DNA of 64,000 nucleotides from Haematobia irritans (GCF_050003625.1 NC_134398.1:98621479-98685478), one strand, 5' to 3'. Numbered from the stretch's first letter, positions 19,308-31,854 are shown. Made by a program: numbers and translations. Notes: generated by a model from the sequence alone, not told the origin.

Positions 19308-20345
19308 TTAATCTACGAGTGGTATTAATCTCGTAATTGGACGCCTAATAACCCCAAGTTGCGTTTTAATCTCGACAACGCGTACGCGGAGATCCGTGCC
19401 CGGAAACAACTGAATTATTCGACCCAATCTCCAGGAAGTAAAGGACAGATTTTCATGCCGAATAGCTACTAAATCCCCAACTTGGATATCGCGTTCAGGA
19501 TGTTTCCATTTGTACCGTTTTTGAAGGCTATGCAAGTATTCCTCTTTCCACCGTAGGCAGAAGTGGTGAGCCAGCGCTTTCATCTTCCTATATCGATTGA
19601 CCACACTCAACGGCATCTCTTCGATAAGAGGTTCCGGAGGGGCGAGTAACGGAGCGCCTATCAAGAAGTGGCCAGGAGTCAAAGCAAGTAACTCCTGCGG
19701 GTCATCACTTATCGGACATAACGGACGCGAATTCAGACAAGCCTCGATTCGACCCAACAGCGTGGTCAGTTCCTCAAACGTGTATTTGAAAGCTTGTGCC
19801 TGTCGTCGAAAGTGACGTTTAAAGCTCTTCACCGCGGCTTCCCAGAGGCCTCCCATATGGGGAGCTCCGGCAGGAATAAACCGCCACGTAACGCCTTGAA
19901 ATCCTAGAGAGGCGCAGACCTGATCGCGATTTTCACGAATAAAGGAACGAAAGTTGCGCTCTATTTCACGAGAAGCGCCAACGAAGTTAGTGCCATTGTC
20001 CGAAAATACCTCCCGGGGGCATCCACGACGCGCTATAAATCTTTCAAATGCGGATAAAAACATTTGAGTTGATAAATCCGACGTTAGTTCCAAATGAATT
20101 GCTCTCGTAGAAAAGCAAACGAATACACATACGTACCCTTTCGTTACACGACAACCTCGACCGGTAAATGATTTTATATCGAACGGACCCGCGAAGTCCA
20201 TTCCCGTCACTGTAAATGGCCTTGATACAACAGTACGTTCACTAGGAAGCGCCGCCATTATCTGAGTACAACATCTTTTTCGTTCAAGACGACAAGGCTT
20301 GCAATTATTAATAGTTGTCCTAACGAGAGTTTTAACCCTAGGCAC
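19308..20345 (-). CDS. BEL2 integrase
   Basis: This open frame covers the BEL/Pao integrase. The zinc-binding end is visible as NNCKPCRLERKRC. The catalytic core has D (GMDFAGPF), D (FSDNGTNFVGA) and E (HMGGLWEAAVKS). A C-terminal DUF5641-type domain follows (WKHPERDIQVGDLVAIRHE, WRLGRIIQLFPGTDL), ending RLIPLVD. It would insert the element's DNA into the chromosome. It was part of one polyprotein with RT, but a frameshift near 20340 separates it now, so the shown ATG/Met is not the native start. All three acidic residues are retained. Confidence 0.85.
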   Translation of the reverse strand: MPRVKTLVRTTINNCKPCRLERKRCCTQIMAALPSERTVVSRPFTVTGMDFAGPFDIKSFTGRGCRVTKGYVCVFVCFSTRAIHLELTSDLSTQMFLSAFERFIARRGCPREVFSDNGTNFVGASREIERNFRSFIRENRDQVCASLGFQGVTWRFIPAGAPHMGGLWEAAVKSFKRHFRRQAQAFKYTFEELTTLLGRIEACLNSRPLCPISDDPQELLALTPGHFLIGAPLLAPPEPLIEEMPLSVVNRYRKMKALAHHFCLRWKEEYLHSLQKRYKWKHPERDIQVGDLVAIRHENLSFTSWRLGRIIQLFPGTDLRVRVVEIKTQLGVIRRPITRLIPLVD

Positions 20346-22215
20346 TCAATGCGAAGTATTCGCAATACCAGTTGATTCCCGCCATGCACAGATATCTTAT
20401 GGATAAACTCCACCAATAACTTCGAGAATCGGCTTGTATATGGAAGGATAATCGGGTATCGTTCAGTGTAGTGAAGTGATGGCGATTTCGCCAGTCGCCC
20501 ACCTTCTTTATCTAAGAAGGGGTTTAACGGCAACAGCGAACTTTTCTTGGGTAATGGCTTTTTATCAACAAGGCATTTGTACTCCTCGGTATAGTGGAAT
20601 TGCTGTGATATAACAGCCAACCGTATCTTGACCGCCCTAATCTCATCGGAACTTATCACTACACTAGTATACACAAACCGTTTTCTATGCAATGGGTGAG
20701 TTCTCCGCAGAAATCTGAACACGTAAGAAAGTACACGCAAGGCGCGATCTAACGATGAAAATCTATCGAGAAGATCCTCATAATTATCGAAAAATGAGAA
20801 ATGTACCCTTACTGAACGCATCTCTATCTCGGTATCCGGCGTAGCATCGCTTATATTCCACCGTGAAGGGTCCTGTACAAGCCATTGTGGCCCATGCCAC
20901 CATAATGACGAAGTCGCAAGTTCCGCGGGAGACATACCGCGACTGCCCAAGTCAGCAGGATTCTCTTCGGATCGAACATGGTGCCAACTGTCTCCACTCA
21001 TAATCTCCTGAATTCGGCAAACGCGATTCGCCACAAAGGTATTCCATGTGTTTGGAGTCCGACGAAGCCACGCCAGAACTATAGTGGAATCAGTCCAGCA
21101 ATAAATCCGGTCAACGGCAATCCCGATCTCATTACGAATAGTCTCGAGAAGTTCCGAGGCTAGAAGTGAACCACAAAGTTCCAATCGAGGCAATGAAACA
21201 GTTTTCAATGGCGCCACTCTCGTTCTACTAGTCAATAACTGTACCCGAACCTCGCCGTTAGGTAAGGCAATCCGTAAATAAATCACCCCCGCGTATGCCT
21301 TTTCCGACGCATCGGAAAAGACATGAAGTTCAACAGAGGAGCCCGTAGAATAGCCAACCCAACTAGGGATGCGTATATGATTAATTACACCATAATCCAC
21401 GGTAAACTTCTGCCAACGTTCTTCTAACTCCAACGGAAGCCACGCGTCCCAATCGATCCCGGATGACCAAACACCCTGCATAATAATCTTTGCGGTAACG
21501 ATCACCGGAGCCAGCCAACCGATCGGATCAAACAATTTCGCGATAGTAGACAAGACCTGTCTCTTCGTGTGACGAAGTTTTCCCGATATGGAATCGACAC
21601 AAAAATAAAATGTGTCTAACCGCGCGTTCCACCGTATTCCAAGTGGCTTGCAGCCACTTGACTCCACAAACGATAGCAATTGCGCATCAACTAAATGGTC
21701 CTTCGGTAACCCTTCCAAAATGGTCGTATCATTCGCAGCCCATTTCCGAAGTTCGAATCCTGCCGATCCCAAAGCGGAAATAAGTTCATCACGTGCCTCC
21801 CGTGCCGTCGAAAGATCATGGAATCCCGTTAAAACGTCGTCTACGTACATACATCTCCGTAATATGTGCGAAGCCCGGGGAAAGTCACTCTCGCAATCGT
21901 CCGCAAGTTGCAACAACGTCCTAATAGCCAGGAAAGGGGCACAATTTACGCCAAATGTCACGGTCTGTAGTTCATAATCCCTGATATCCCGGGTAGGAGA
22001 ATCCCTAAACAAGATCCGTTGATACCGTGTGTGCTCAGGGGTGACGCGAATCTGGCGATACATCTTCGTAATGTCACAGTTAAAAACAAATCTGCACAGC
22101 CGCCACCGTAGAATCAATACTACCAAATCGGATTGTAAAGTCGGACCGACGTGCAACATATCGTTCAAAGTGGTGCCGTTTCCGGTACGATTTGACGCAT
22201 TGAAAACTACCCGTA
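20258..22215 (-). pseudogene. BEL2 reverse transcriptase and RNase H
   Basis: The frame is open from KLRVVFNAS (22215) for about 650 codons. RT motifs include FNCDITKMYRQIRV, VTFGVNCAPFLA and the catalytic RRCMYVDDVLTGF. The RNase H region has VFSDASEKAYAGVIY, PRLELCGSLLA, YCWTDSTIVLAW and NPADLGSRG, which supply the acidic residues. The N-terminal RT palm and the preceding protease are missing because the gag end is joined directly to KLRVVFNAS in another frame. The 3' end is frameshifted relative to integrase. It would copy RNA into DNA in an intact element. Confidence 0.85.
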
Positions 22216-22217
22216 AT

Positions 22218-23681
22218 TTAGTCGGATGTAGATGGCATGAGATTGTTGGAATTCAGATTTTGATTTTCGTTACTTACGGACGGAGCAGACATTGAGGACT
22301 GAACAACCGGAACGACATTAGATGAACGGTGTAATAATGAGTGGTGTCGTTTATGACACACTGAACAATTAAAGGAACTCGTACAATTCGGAACCTCATG
22401 AAGGTGCGAAAGACAATTAACACAAGTTCGATGTCGTTTGATTGTAGAAAATCGATCATTCACCGAGAGAGCCTTGAATTTGGAACAGTCGCGAAGCGAA
22501 TGAATCTGTCCCGGACATAATACGCAAGAGAGTTTGGATTTTCGCGTGGTGGAATTCGAATTAGAAGTTGCAGACTGAGGACGATTTGATGGACCCGCAT
22601 TCGTGAAATGCGCCCTAATTTTCCTGTCAGTAGATTTCGAATTGCCGTTTATATTTCTCAAATCGTGAACGCACGCTAAAGTTTGGATTCTTTCCGTGAG
22701 AAAGAGATCCATGTCCCTCCATGAGGATAAAGCAGCCTTATCGCGAACCGATTGTTCCCAAAGATTTACGGTAGAGCATGGCAGCCGTTGAATACACATA
22801 AACACGATAATCGGATCCCAGCCACTCGTATCGACTTCATAGACAGACATGGCGGATAAACAAGCGCGAATACCGCGTTGGATATCTTTCAAACCCGAAC
22901 TCGTTTCCTGACTCAGAGTTGGCAAATTGAAAAGCAGTTTCAATTGGTTGTTAACCAGCATACGTGGATTGTCGAAATTTTCCCTAAGAGCATCCCAAGC
23001 TAAAGTAAAACTCCGACCTAATAAAGGAAATCGCGAAACGATTTCTCGAGCCTCGCCACTTGTCTTTCTGACGAGATGACAAAGACGTTCTATGTCAGAT
23101 AACCGAGCGTTATTTATATATACAGCGGTAAAAATATCCCTGAACGAAGGCCAAGAATAGAAATCACCGTTGAAAACGTCAGTGTCACACGGTGGCAGGG
23201 GGAGATGATGAACTGCATCCTCATTCGCACGCGAAATATGAGAAATATTAATTCGCATTGAACCCGAGGGGCTATCATGACCCGTAGCCGCAGCTAGAAC
23301 CCTTGCTGGAGTCTGAACCGGTGTAGAGGTTCGGTCGTGAACAGAAACCCGAAGTGCAGAAGTATTTCGTGTGGTAGATTTCAGCCCGTCTAAAAATTCA
23401 TTAATTGTCGAAAGACAATGAACATACGCCCGATATGTAGACTTATACTTGTCGTCCGCCGATTGCACTTCTTTCGGCTCAACCGCGTTTGATGACGAAA
23501 AATAATCTAAGCATTTGTCATAGGCCGATTTTACGTCCGCCCACAATCAACGCAACTCAGATCCCTGCACATCGAGAGTGTAAACCATATGCTCGGTAGG
23601 TTTTTGCAAGTCAAACATTGCGCCAAATGTAATCAGAGCATCCGACGCGCGAATAAATGGTGGTAGTGGACTGACGGACAT
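22218..23681 (-). pseudogene. BEL2 Gag with an early stop
   Basis: The likely native start is the ATG at 23681 (MSVSPLPPFIRASDAL). An in-frame TGA at about 23547-23549 interrupts after ~44 codons, and the frame is open again to 22218. It contains the DUF1759-type domain (PPCDTDVFNGDFYSWPSF, LVNNQLKLLFNLP) and three zinc knuckles (CVLCPGQIHSLRDC, CVNCLSHLHEVPNC, CSVCHKRHHSLLH), each close to BEL1 Gag. It ends abruptly at PSTSD because of the deletion that removed the protease. Gag would package the element RNA. Confidence 0.85.
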
Positions 23682-25317
23682 GCTGAACAATTGATGTAAA
23701 TAATAGAATAAAACAATTTATGGAAAAACGATAAAAATTCGCAAATTGTCGTAAATCGAATAAATTGTTACCAATGACCGAATGTAGGGTACAAATCGCG
23801 TATTAGAACGAAGATTCACCCGAACTAGTCACACAAAACTCGATTGTAAACGGAAATGTATTAAACCGCGCACTGCGAAAATACACCAAATTCAAATTTC
23901 CGATTCCAAAAAAAATACCGACAGTAGGGTGTGCGACGATACTGTACGGAATATTAATGGAAAGTAAAAATATTTCAAATAAGTTTATAAATAGGATAAA
24001 TGAAACCAAAAAATAAACACGATAATTAAAATTCGCTGAAATAAGTCGTAGACTACCGGCTGTAGAGTGCAAATACAATTTTTCAAAATTTACTTTAATA
24101 CCCTTGTCCGTGAGACCAAGTATGAAATCAAACTTCAAAAAATTATACAGACTCAAAAATTAAGAAATTTATTATAAATATATGTATGTAGGGTGTCGTG
24201 AACAACCTACTGTAGGGTGAAATTTCAAAAAATCAAATTTTAATACGTTTGCCCGTGAGACAAAGTATCAAATTTTTGGAAAAGAAAACTAAAAAAATCG
24301 AAAATAATCGGGAAATCTATAGTTAGTAGTGAATGTAAGTTGTCGTGAACAACCTACTGTAGGGTGCCAATGGATTAAAACAAGTATTATGATCGGTCGT
24401 ACGTGATACGCCAATTATAAAATATTAACATTGAAAAAATTATTTTTGCAAGTTAATGTTATAATACCACGACCCGAGACTGTATACTAATTGTATGGCC
24501 GAAGACTGTATTGCAGTCTGTATATATATGTATGTATATTTGTATATTCGTAACAGCAGCGTGGGTGCGTTGCAATGCTCTTACTAGTGATGCTGTATGG
24601 TGGTGGTTTCAACGCACTGAGAGTAAAGGAAAACGATCAAAACAAAGCTTGGCTTGGGTATGCGATCGCGAAATGAACTTTGAACACCCAAACGTATGTT
24701 AAAGGTATTCAATGGTTATTGTTAGTGTAAAAAACCGAAGAAAATAAAAGAGAGTTTATTTAAGAGACTTTGTAAATGAAAATCAACCACCAAATCAAAC
24801 AAATGAAATGAAATGCTCTACGCGGCAATTAAATTATTCGAACAATGTATTATTAGCACAAATTATCAAAGCAAAATATGTTGATTTTATGCAAATATAC
24901 ACCGTAAAAATTATGGGTATTTAATGTTTAAATCACAAATAGGATATTTTATTATTAAGAATTAATTTCTTGACACAATACAAAGAGGAGAGTGGACTGT
25001 ATTTATCAATACGGAACGCGTAGGGGTTTTTGTAGTCGACACAATTAGAATTTAATTTTTCAATAATTTCAAAACACCGAACAATCGCACATATGAAAAA
25101 AAAAAAAAAAAATATGCGCACCTTATTAAACAATTAGATGTATTGGAAAGGGGAAAAGTTTTTGTTTTTCTGATGGTCGAGAACCAATGTGAGATGCAGG
25201 GCAGTTGTTGTTGGTCGTGAACCAATTGTATTTGCCTGTTGTGCGAAAAAGAAGAGATCCAATTAATAAGCCGTGAGCTTTGAAATCTCTAAGGTATCCG
25301 GGACGAAGTGACCAAAA
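23682..25317 (-). promoter_or_regulatory. BEL2 leader with repeated CTACTGTAGGGTG-type words
   Basis: This long leader has no conserved ORF. The word tgtagggtg or a close variant recurs near 23785, 23921, 24063, 24190, 24218, 24355 and nearby. A longer unit, gtcgtgaacaacctactg, is present twice (near 24195 and 24337). The arrangement parallels the different motif array in the BEL1 leader. A poly-A run lies near 25094-25112. Confidence 0.45.
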
Positions 25318-25628
25318 TGAATATGCGGGATTTGAAATTATGAAAAAACAAGAGAATAAATAAAACACTAGGGTTTAGAATTTGTGTCGACTTTGTTATT
25401 TTTATTGAATAATTGTCGTGAACAATTATCTTTACCTTTGTGGTGTTGTAAACACAGAAAGCTCCCAACAAGAAGTGGCGTAAAAACAAACGAACAAAAC
25501 AGAATGGGGCAAGGAGGCAAGCAATTGACAGAAAATAGTACGCACGCGCAAGGATGTAACGAACCGTAGTTAGGAAAGTAGGATACAATTAAAAAGGGGA
25601 AAATATACGTTACGTTTGAACTTAAACA
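25318..25628 (-). repeat. BEL2 5' LTR
   Basis: A 311-bp LTR. On the minus strand it begins TGTTTAAG and ends CATATTCA. The interior continues ttttggtcacttcgtccc, in the position of a primer-binding site. It is almost identical to 17506-17814. Confidence 0.9.
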
Positions 25629-26097
25629 ACTTAATTAATTCGGAATTTACAACCAATTATAGTATTAATTCAATTCAATTTTTAATTAAAACAATAAACT
25701 ATTTATTGTATAATTTCTAAAAATAAATAATTGTATCAATAAATTTTTAATTGATGTTGGTGATTGATACTATTATTCCTGCGATTAAAGGAATTTTAAT
25801 TTTTAATTTAATCAATTAATATCTTTTTCCTGTACAAAAACCTAAAAATGAATTAATATTATATATTGCAATCAAATATTTCAAAATTTTCGATTATATT
25901 TTTAATTGGAAATATTTGTTTATTCAAAAAAAAAAATATAATTGCAATAATTAGAATTTTAAATATAAACGTAAAATGTTAATACTTTTCTTTTTTAACT
26001 TTGTAATTGCTTTCGTTTATAACTTTTTAATTGGAGATATTTTGGAAATATTTTTTCTGTGCAATTATTTTACTTTAAGATTTCTTGTAATTTTATA
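25629..26097. other. AT-rich spacer
   Basis: No gene is seen. TTAATTGA/TCAATTAA-type words continue the repeat background seen on the other side of BEL2. The stretch ends at the target duplication of the next LINE. Confidence 0.4.
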
Positions 26098-26110
26098 ACA
26101 GTGCATATAA

Positions 26111-27434
26111 TACATACGGCCATCGACTGCCGCAAATCTCAGCAGTACGATATTCACCTAATATGGGTGCCTGGCCATAGGCAACTGCGAAGCGAATGAG
26201 TTGACAAAGCTAGGAACTACCTTACATATTCCGGGGGAACTAGAATCTGTTGTCTATACACCAAAAAAATAATACTAAACTAAATAGAGTTTAAATTCTT
26301 GAATTTAGCCCAGATTGGTACTTAAAATTTCAAGTATCGTACGTCTGTACTATTTTTTACCTTAATCAAGTTGAGAATCAAGCTCAGGGAAGCGAAAAAT
26401 GAGAAATTAGAACTCACTGAAGTGCAAACAATCTTGTTTTTAGTTCAGAAAGAATAGAGAAACTAGATGGAGAAAAAATATAAAGTTTTAGTGTTGCCGC
26501 TTGTTGAAATTATGCAAACATATAAAGATCCCAGAAGACAATTAACTACGCGTAAATTTCAAACGTATATTTACGTAACATAAACATTCACATATGTTTA
26601 TGTTACGTACAAGTGTTTATATATTTCATAAACATTCTTTGGCTGGAAACTTAAAAACAAAAATACAAGATTCTTACTATGTTACCATATCGTTTTCATG
26701 CAATGAAAAAATGTAGTGAAGAATAATGGCTGGTATTAGTAGTTGTTTTGGTGTTTTCTGCAAAATTTGAAAGAAACTAAATTGGTGATGGATGATGTTC
26801 CCGTAAAAATTTCGAGCAAAAAAGAGCCCAGAATTATAATTCGACACATAAAATACTTTAAGTAGTAAAACGTCTGTTACTTTAAAAAATTGTCTAGATG
26901 TTTTAGACGTGAAAGTGAAAAACAAAAGTAAAGTAAAGTAAAAAATAAGTAAAGCTTGCATAAGCCATGGCTATATGCAAGCTCATACTGCGTGAGAAGG
27001 CTGTTATGATGGCGAATGTCCGATGGGAGGATTGTAAGGGTTGCAACGACACAAAACACATTAGATATTTAGTGTTTTCAAGACGTCAGAAATCACTCCT
27101 GATATCTGCTTAACGGGTCGCTGCCTGATAGGCGAGTTTGCAAAAACTATTGGCGCGAAGTATAATGACTACTGCATGAGTTGTCATGATGTGGAAGAAA
27201 AGGAATCAATTAAAGACCTCTTGTGTGAATGTTCTGCTTTTTGTGTATGGCGTAAATGAATATTAGGAACATACAGCTTTAGATTACTTGCGGACCCGGA
27301 AAATTTAACTTAAGCAGTCTGCTAATGGTTTTGGAACAATCATCGGTTAAACCCAGAAGTGCCAATATGCAGTTGGAATAGTCTAAGTGAGCCTGACAAT
27401 AAATCAGGCTGCCACTTTAACTTAACCTAACCTG
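26111..27434 (+). mobile_element. 5'-truncated LINE with RNase H end (I/LOA/R1-type) and AACCT tail
   Basis: A 13-bp target duplication (acagtgcatataa at 26098-26110 and 27435-27447) flanks the insert. The first part encodes RNase H-like sequence (YDIHLIWVPGH). After an internal insertion (~26251-26965) the C-terminal domain continues (KAVMMANVRWEDCK, AKYNDYCMSCHDVEEKE). The 3' end reads gtctaagtgagcctgac, then tcaggctgccac, and finishes with taacctaacct. The same 3' end is found on the SINE at 58066-58412. Stops and frame changes show it is dead. Confidence 0.8.
26251..26965. mobile_element. Unclassified AT-rich insertion inside the LINE
   Basis: The coding match of the surrounding LINE stops near GELESV and resumes near MATCKL, leaving ~0.7 kb of unrelated AT-rich sequence. 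It contains the near-palindromic word group cgtaacataaacattcac / tatgttacgt (~26570-26610). Clear terminal inverted repeats were not found, so the class is unknown. Confidence 0.45.
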
Positions 27435-27447
27435 ACAGTGCATATAA

Positions 27448-29420
27448 CTAAACATAAGATGTGTTTTCCGATAATTGTGGTTGGATTTTTTGTGGTATAT
27501 TCATACAGAAACTGCAATAATTATTTCTACTAATTTTAGAAGAGATAACACTGTGACGAAATTTTCAACATTTTTTCTCCAAACAAAAAATTACGCATCC
27601 CAACCGAAAGTACTCGATAAGAGGAGAAAAGCGCATGGCCTTAGCTCGGCAATCTCTTCCCCCAAAACGAAGAGCGAATCGAAACGCGTAATTACTGACT
27701 ACTCTGATATTACTACTGAACCTGACATATCTGATACTGAAGCCAACCAACCAAAGGAAATAAACCAAAGAAAATAAACCCACTATTCTCGCCAGGAATA
27801 CAACAAAGCGATTAAGAAAACGAATTGAACATAACCTAAAAGCCAGCACTACCAAAAAAGCTAAAAAGTAAATTGTAGATACAAAACGTATATACCATAC
27901 TCATCTCTAGTTATATAAAATTATATGAATCTTACAATACTACAATGGAATACTAATGTTTATACCAACAACTATAATTAATTATTAATACTTATTACAA
28001 AATATAATCCTGAAATTATCTGTATACATATATCTTCCCGATACCAATTAATTTTACTATGTATCAAAAGAATCAATCAACAACTAGATATAGTGGAGTA
28101 ATCATATTAATTCACAAATCATTACAGCACAAGTGGCTGGCGATTTCGTTACAATATGTGTGGAAGTTTTTTCTAAATTAAATTTTAATGTTTATTCATC
28201 ATATATTCCTCCTACACATAATTTTCATTAAACAATATCATTAACGTTTTTAATATCTCCAACCAACACGTATTAATAACAGGCGATTCCAATAGTTGGC
28301 ACACTATGTGTTCACTATGGGCTCAGCGAATTACTATAAAAAAGGTAACACAATATATGAATTTCTAACCAGATTCAATCTTATTCTGTTAAATGACAAA
28401 TCTCATACCCTATTCAACACACACTTCGCATTCTCAAACGTAGATCATTCATTTTGTTCTCCATCTTTTTTACCCCATATACAATGAGAGATTGAAAAAT
28501 CTCTTTATGGAAGCGATCACTTCCACATTATTCTTAAGCTATTTCCATCTCCCCACGGAGAAATTGTCCAACATAAACCCCAATTCATAACTAAACTGTC
28601 AAATTGGCCACTATTTAATAGCACTTGTTCACAATTGAACACAAAACATGAACCTAGCGTAAACATAAACATAGAAACTGCCAATATTAAGAAGATAATT
28701 ATTGGGGCAGCCAATCTAGCCACACCTCAGACACGAACTAAAACTGCATGTAAAGTTCCATGGTGGAATAATGAACTTGAGAAATTAAAGAGAAATAAAA
28801 ATATATTATGGTACAAATTTCGAAAAGACAACGCCTAACATCATTGATTTTAAACGAGCAAATGCAAAATTTAAATATCATATCAAAAGATCTAAAGTGA
28901 AATCGATTTACAGTCTCTACTAAGCCCTCTACGCCTATCGATAAGATATGGAGAAATATCAGGACATTCACTGGTTACAAAATAAGGCAATACATTACAT
29001 AGGAACTGAGAACAATCCCCAACTACGATTAACAAACGGTACGGATAGTGCGAACGAATTTGGACGCTTTTGGTCACAAAAATCATCGGATCAATAATTT
29101 TCCTAAGGAATTCTGTGGAAAAAAAGAATAGCCTACTCGGTAAAAATCAGAATTTTGTCCCAGGTATCAAGAGAGCTTTACTCGAAGAAAACTTCAATTT
29201 ATCTGAATTAGAATCAGTTTTGAAGAAATTCAAAGGAAGAACACCAGGCAACGATCGGATCTCTTACCCCATGCTGAAAAACCTACCATATACGGTGAGA
29301 TTCCGCCTTTTAGATTTCTTCAATTCAATCTTCCAATCTTATATCCCTCAACAATTCAAATTGAGTCTTATAGTTCTAATATTGAAACTTGGATCAGACA
29401 AAACACTATTAAACTATTAA
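27448..29420 (+). pseudogene. I-like LINE, degenerate ORF1 end, endonuclease and RT start
   Basis: Several pieces keep the order of an I-type element. 27475-27774 encodes a Lys/Ser-rich ORF1 C-terminus (KRVITDYSDITTEPDISD). From an ATG at 27925 the endonuclease begins MNLTILQWN and is then broken by stops. Near 28270-28480 its central part reads ITGDSNSWHTMC and NVDHSFCSPS-like in shifted frames. 29070-29420 encodes the linker and RT start (FNLSELESVLKKFKGRTPG, NDRISYPMLKNLP). RT catalytic motifs are absent here. A matching 3' end lies at 38285-38613, so later insertions may have split one element. Confidence 0.65.
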
Positions 29421-29560
29421 ACACTCTTGGCAGAATGATTGCTAACGGACTTCGATGGTTCTTTTATAATAAACAAACTATTAAGCAAGCAAATCTAAGT
29501 AAAACTTTGGCTTCTGGGGCAATATAAAATACAGACAAAATGCAGTGTTGCTGCTTCAAG

Positions 29561-30250
29561 ATGGGTGCCGCATTTGTTAACAGTCAATCAAAAACACATA
29601 AGAATGAACATTTCTCTAGCTTGTTTGGATCGTTTTAAGCGAAATAAAATGGATTTGAAGCATCGGTTCATAACTGTTGATGAGACATGGATCCACCACT
29701 ATACTCCAGAGACAAAATAACAATCCAAACAATGGACTGAAGCTGGAGGAAGTGCCCCAAAGAAGGAAAAAACAATTCAATCGGCTGGTAGGGTATGGCA
29801 ACTGTTTTTTTTGGGACTTCAAATGTATTTTATTGATTGACTATCTGCAAAAGGGTAAAACAATAAATTCAGAGTACTATTGCAACCTTTTGGATTAATT
29901 AAATTTTAAAAAAACGTCCTGGCTTCCAACACAAAAAAATATTTTTTCATCAAGACAACGCACCAGCGCACAAGAGTGTTTTAACAATGGCTAAAATCAA
30001 CGAATTAAAGTACGAGTTGCTTGACCACCCACCTTATTCTCCTGATTTAGCTCTCAGTGACTTTTACTTGTTCCCAATCTAAAAAAATCCATGCTGGCAA
30101 GCGTTTTACCTCAAATGAAGATGCAATTACAGTTGTAAACCACTATTTTGAAGACCTTGAGGAAAACTATTTTAATCAAGGAATATAATTGCTAGAAAAG
30201 CGTTGGACTAAGTGTATTGAAGTTTCAGGAGATTATATTGAAAAATAAAT
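29561..30250 (+). pseudogene. Mariner transposase fragment (D34D, second family), copy 1
   Basis: The fragment begins at GWVPHLLTVNQKHIRM-like sequence and continues through ITVDETWIHHYTPET (first Asp), DYLQKGKTINSEYYCNL, FHQDNAPAHKS (second Asp) and PPYSPDLALSDF (third Asp). It ends near IEVSGDYIEK. Stops and indels interrupt it (for example TAA after PETK). The N-terminal third and both terminal repeats are missing. It is the same family as the element at 55397-59884 and differs clearly from the Himar1-like copies. All three acidic residues are visible. Confidence 0.8.
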
Positions 30251-30680
30251 CGTATTAGTCGAACTTAATATTTTGCAGTTAAGAAGAAAATACGAATCCA
30301 CTCAAAAACGGAACTTTAAGGTTTAAAATACTGAACCCACTTATGGGGCTCATATCTTGCGGACAGTAAAAGATAATCGCACACGATTATCTTTTATAAG
30401 TTTTATCCAGCAAAGAAAAAATCATCGAAATCGGTTTAAAATTGCGGAGTTGACAGCTAAAACGAAATTTCATACCTCCGAGGTAACCAAATTTCAACGC
30501 CTACAGGTCAGCCCGTGGGCCCACTAAATGGGACTTCACAATGCCCTTCAACAATCATTAAACATACTGAAATGTTTGGAGAGTAAGAAGTTCAATTGTG
30601 ACACATCGTCGTTAATATATATATTACTAATACATTGATTATATCAAGAATACGATCCACGTTACCTTTCTACGGCTTTT
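30251..30680. other. Spacer with a short perfect hairpin
   Basis: No gene is seen. Around 30367-30396 the sequence aaagataatcg-caca-cgattatcttt forms a hairpin with an 11-bp perfect stem and a 4-base loop. The rest resembles widespread fly repeat sequence (catcgaaatcggtttaaaa). Confidence 0.4.
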
Positions 30681-31854
30681 GTCCGTGGCGCTTGACCTAC
30701 CGAAAGCGTTCGATACGGTCAACCATGCCACATTATTCGAGGACATCGAGAATACGTCCCTACCGGCAGGAACGAAGCGTTGGGTTCTGAATTATATGCG
30801 TGGACGCCAGTCATACGTGGAATTCAGGGACAAGAAGTCAAAACCCCGTAGAGTTAAACAGAGAGTTCCCCAGGGCGGGGTGATATCTCCGGCACTGTTT
30901 AACTTCCACCTGTCCTCGATTCCACCCCCTCCTGACGGCGTCGAGGTTGAGTCTTATGCGGACGATTGCACAATCATGGCATCTGGACCCATTGTTGATG
31001 ACATTTGCGATCGATTGAATGTCTACCTCGCTGATCTTACCAGTTATTTTACTGCACGAAATTTGAGGATATCTCCCACCAAATCCTCAGCCACGCTATT
31101 CACTACATGGACGGCGGAAGTACGCAGGCAGTTTAATGTCAGAGTCGATGGCGAAACAATTCCGACAACAAATTACCCCAAGATTCTCCGGGTCACATTC
31201 GACAGCCTTTTTAAGTCGTCCGCCCATACCGCTGCAATTTGTGATAATCTCCGCGGTAGAAACAAGTTCAAGTCGCTAGCCGGCAGCACTTGGGGTGCGG
31301 ACAAAGAAACCTTGTTAACTACGTATACGGCAATTGGCCGGTCAGTGGTAAACTATGCAGCGCCAGTGTGGACACCTCAAACGAGCAATACGCAGTGGAA
31401 TAACATACAGACCTGTCAGAACGCTGCCCTTAGAACCGCAACAGGATATGTCCGCAGTACAGCGGAGACCAAGATCATCCCAGTGCGTCGACATAACTAC
31501 ATGTTGTCAAAACAGTACATCTTGGGTTGCCATCGAAGTTGTCATCCGAATCACCATCTTGTGGATAGACAACCTCCACCCAGGAATGTAAGGGTTGATC
31601 TTCACCTTCTAGAGCCCGAGATCCAGCGTTACAAAAGAGAGCCTCTAGATCAGGCAGCATACCAGACAGGTCTGAACAGGATTCATGAGGATACTGTAGC
31701 TGAAGCGGTGAGAAGCTACAAGGTTAATCCTGTTCTCGGAGTCCGACCGCCGTCCATAGCACCGGAGGAGAGAGACCTCCCACGGCACGGTAGTTTTGGC
31801 CCAACTAAGATCAGGCAAGTGCAGCCGCCTCAATTCATACTTATCAGTGATTGA
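30679..31854 (+). pseudogene. LINE RT, truncated
   Basis: An open frame of 391 codons encodes RT from LDLPKAFDTVNHATLFED onward, including QRVPQGGVISPALFN and ESYADDCTIMASG. The LPKAFD, rather than LSKAFD, and QRVPQGG, rather than QGVPQGG, changes hit conserved RT positions. The frame is lost near 31790 by a 5-bp deletion and continues in another frame to ~32050. It has no promoter or start of its own. Confidence 0.85.

Larger units (their letters stand above)
17506..25628 (-). mobile_element. BEL/Pao LTR retrotransposon BEL2
   Basis: The element lies on the minus strand between LTRs at 25318-25628 (5') and 17506-17814 (3'). The flanking duplication is actt (17502-17505 and 25629-25632). Gene order is leader, gag, RT-RNase H, integrase and ORF3. 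It is a sister of BEL1, with the same domain types, LTR start TGTTTAAG and polypurine tract, but it has a different LTR body. The two elements lie only 154 bp apart, tail to tail. BEL2 lacks the gag-protease end and the RT start through an internal deletion at ~22217. Confidence 0.9.
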
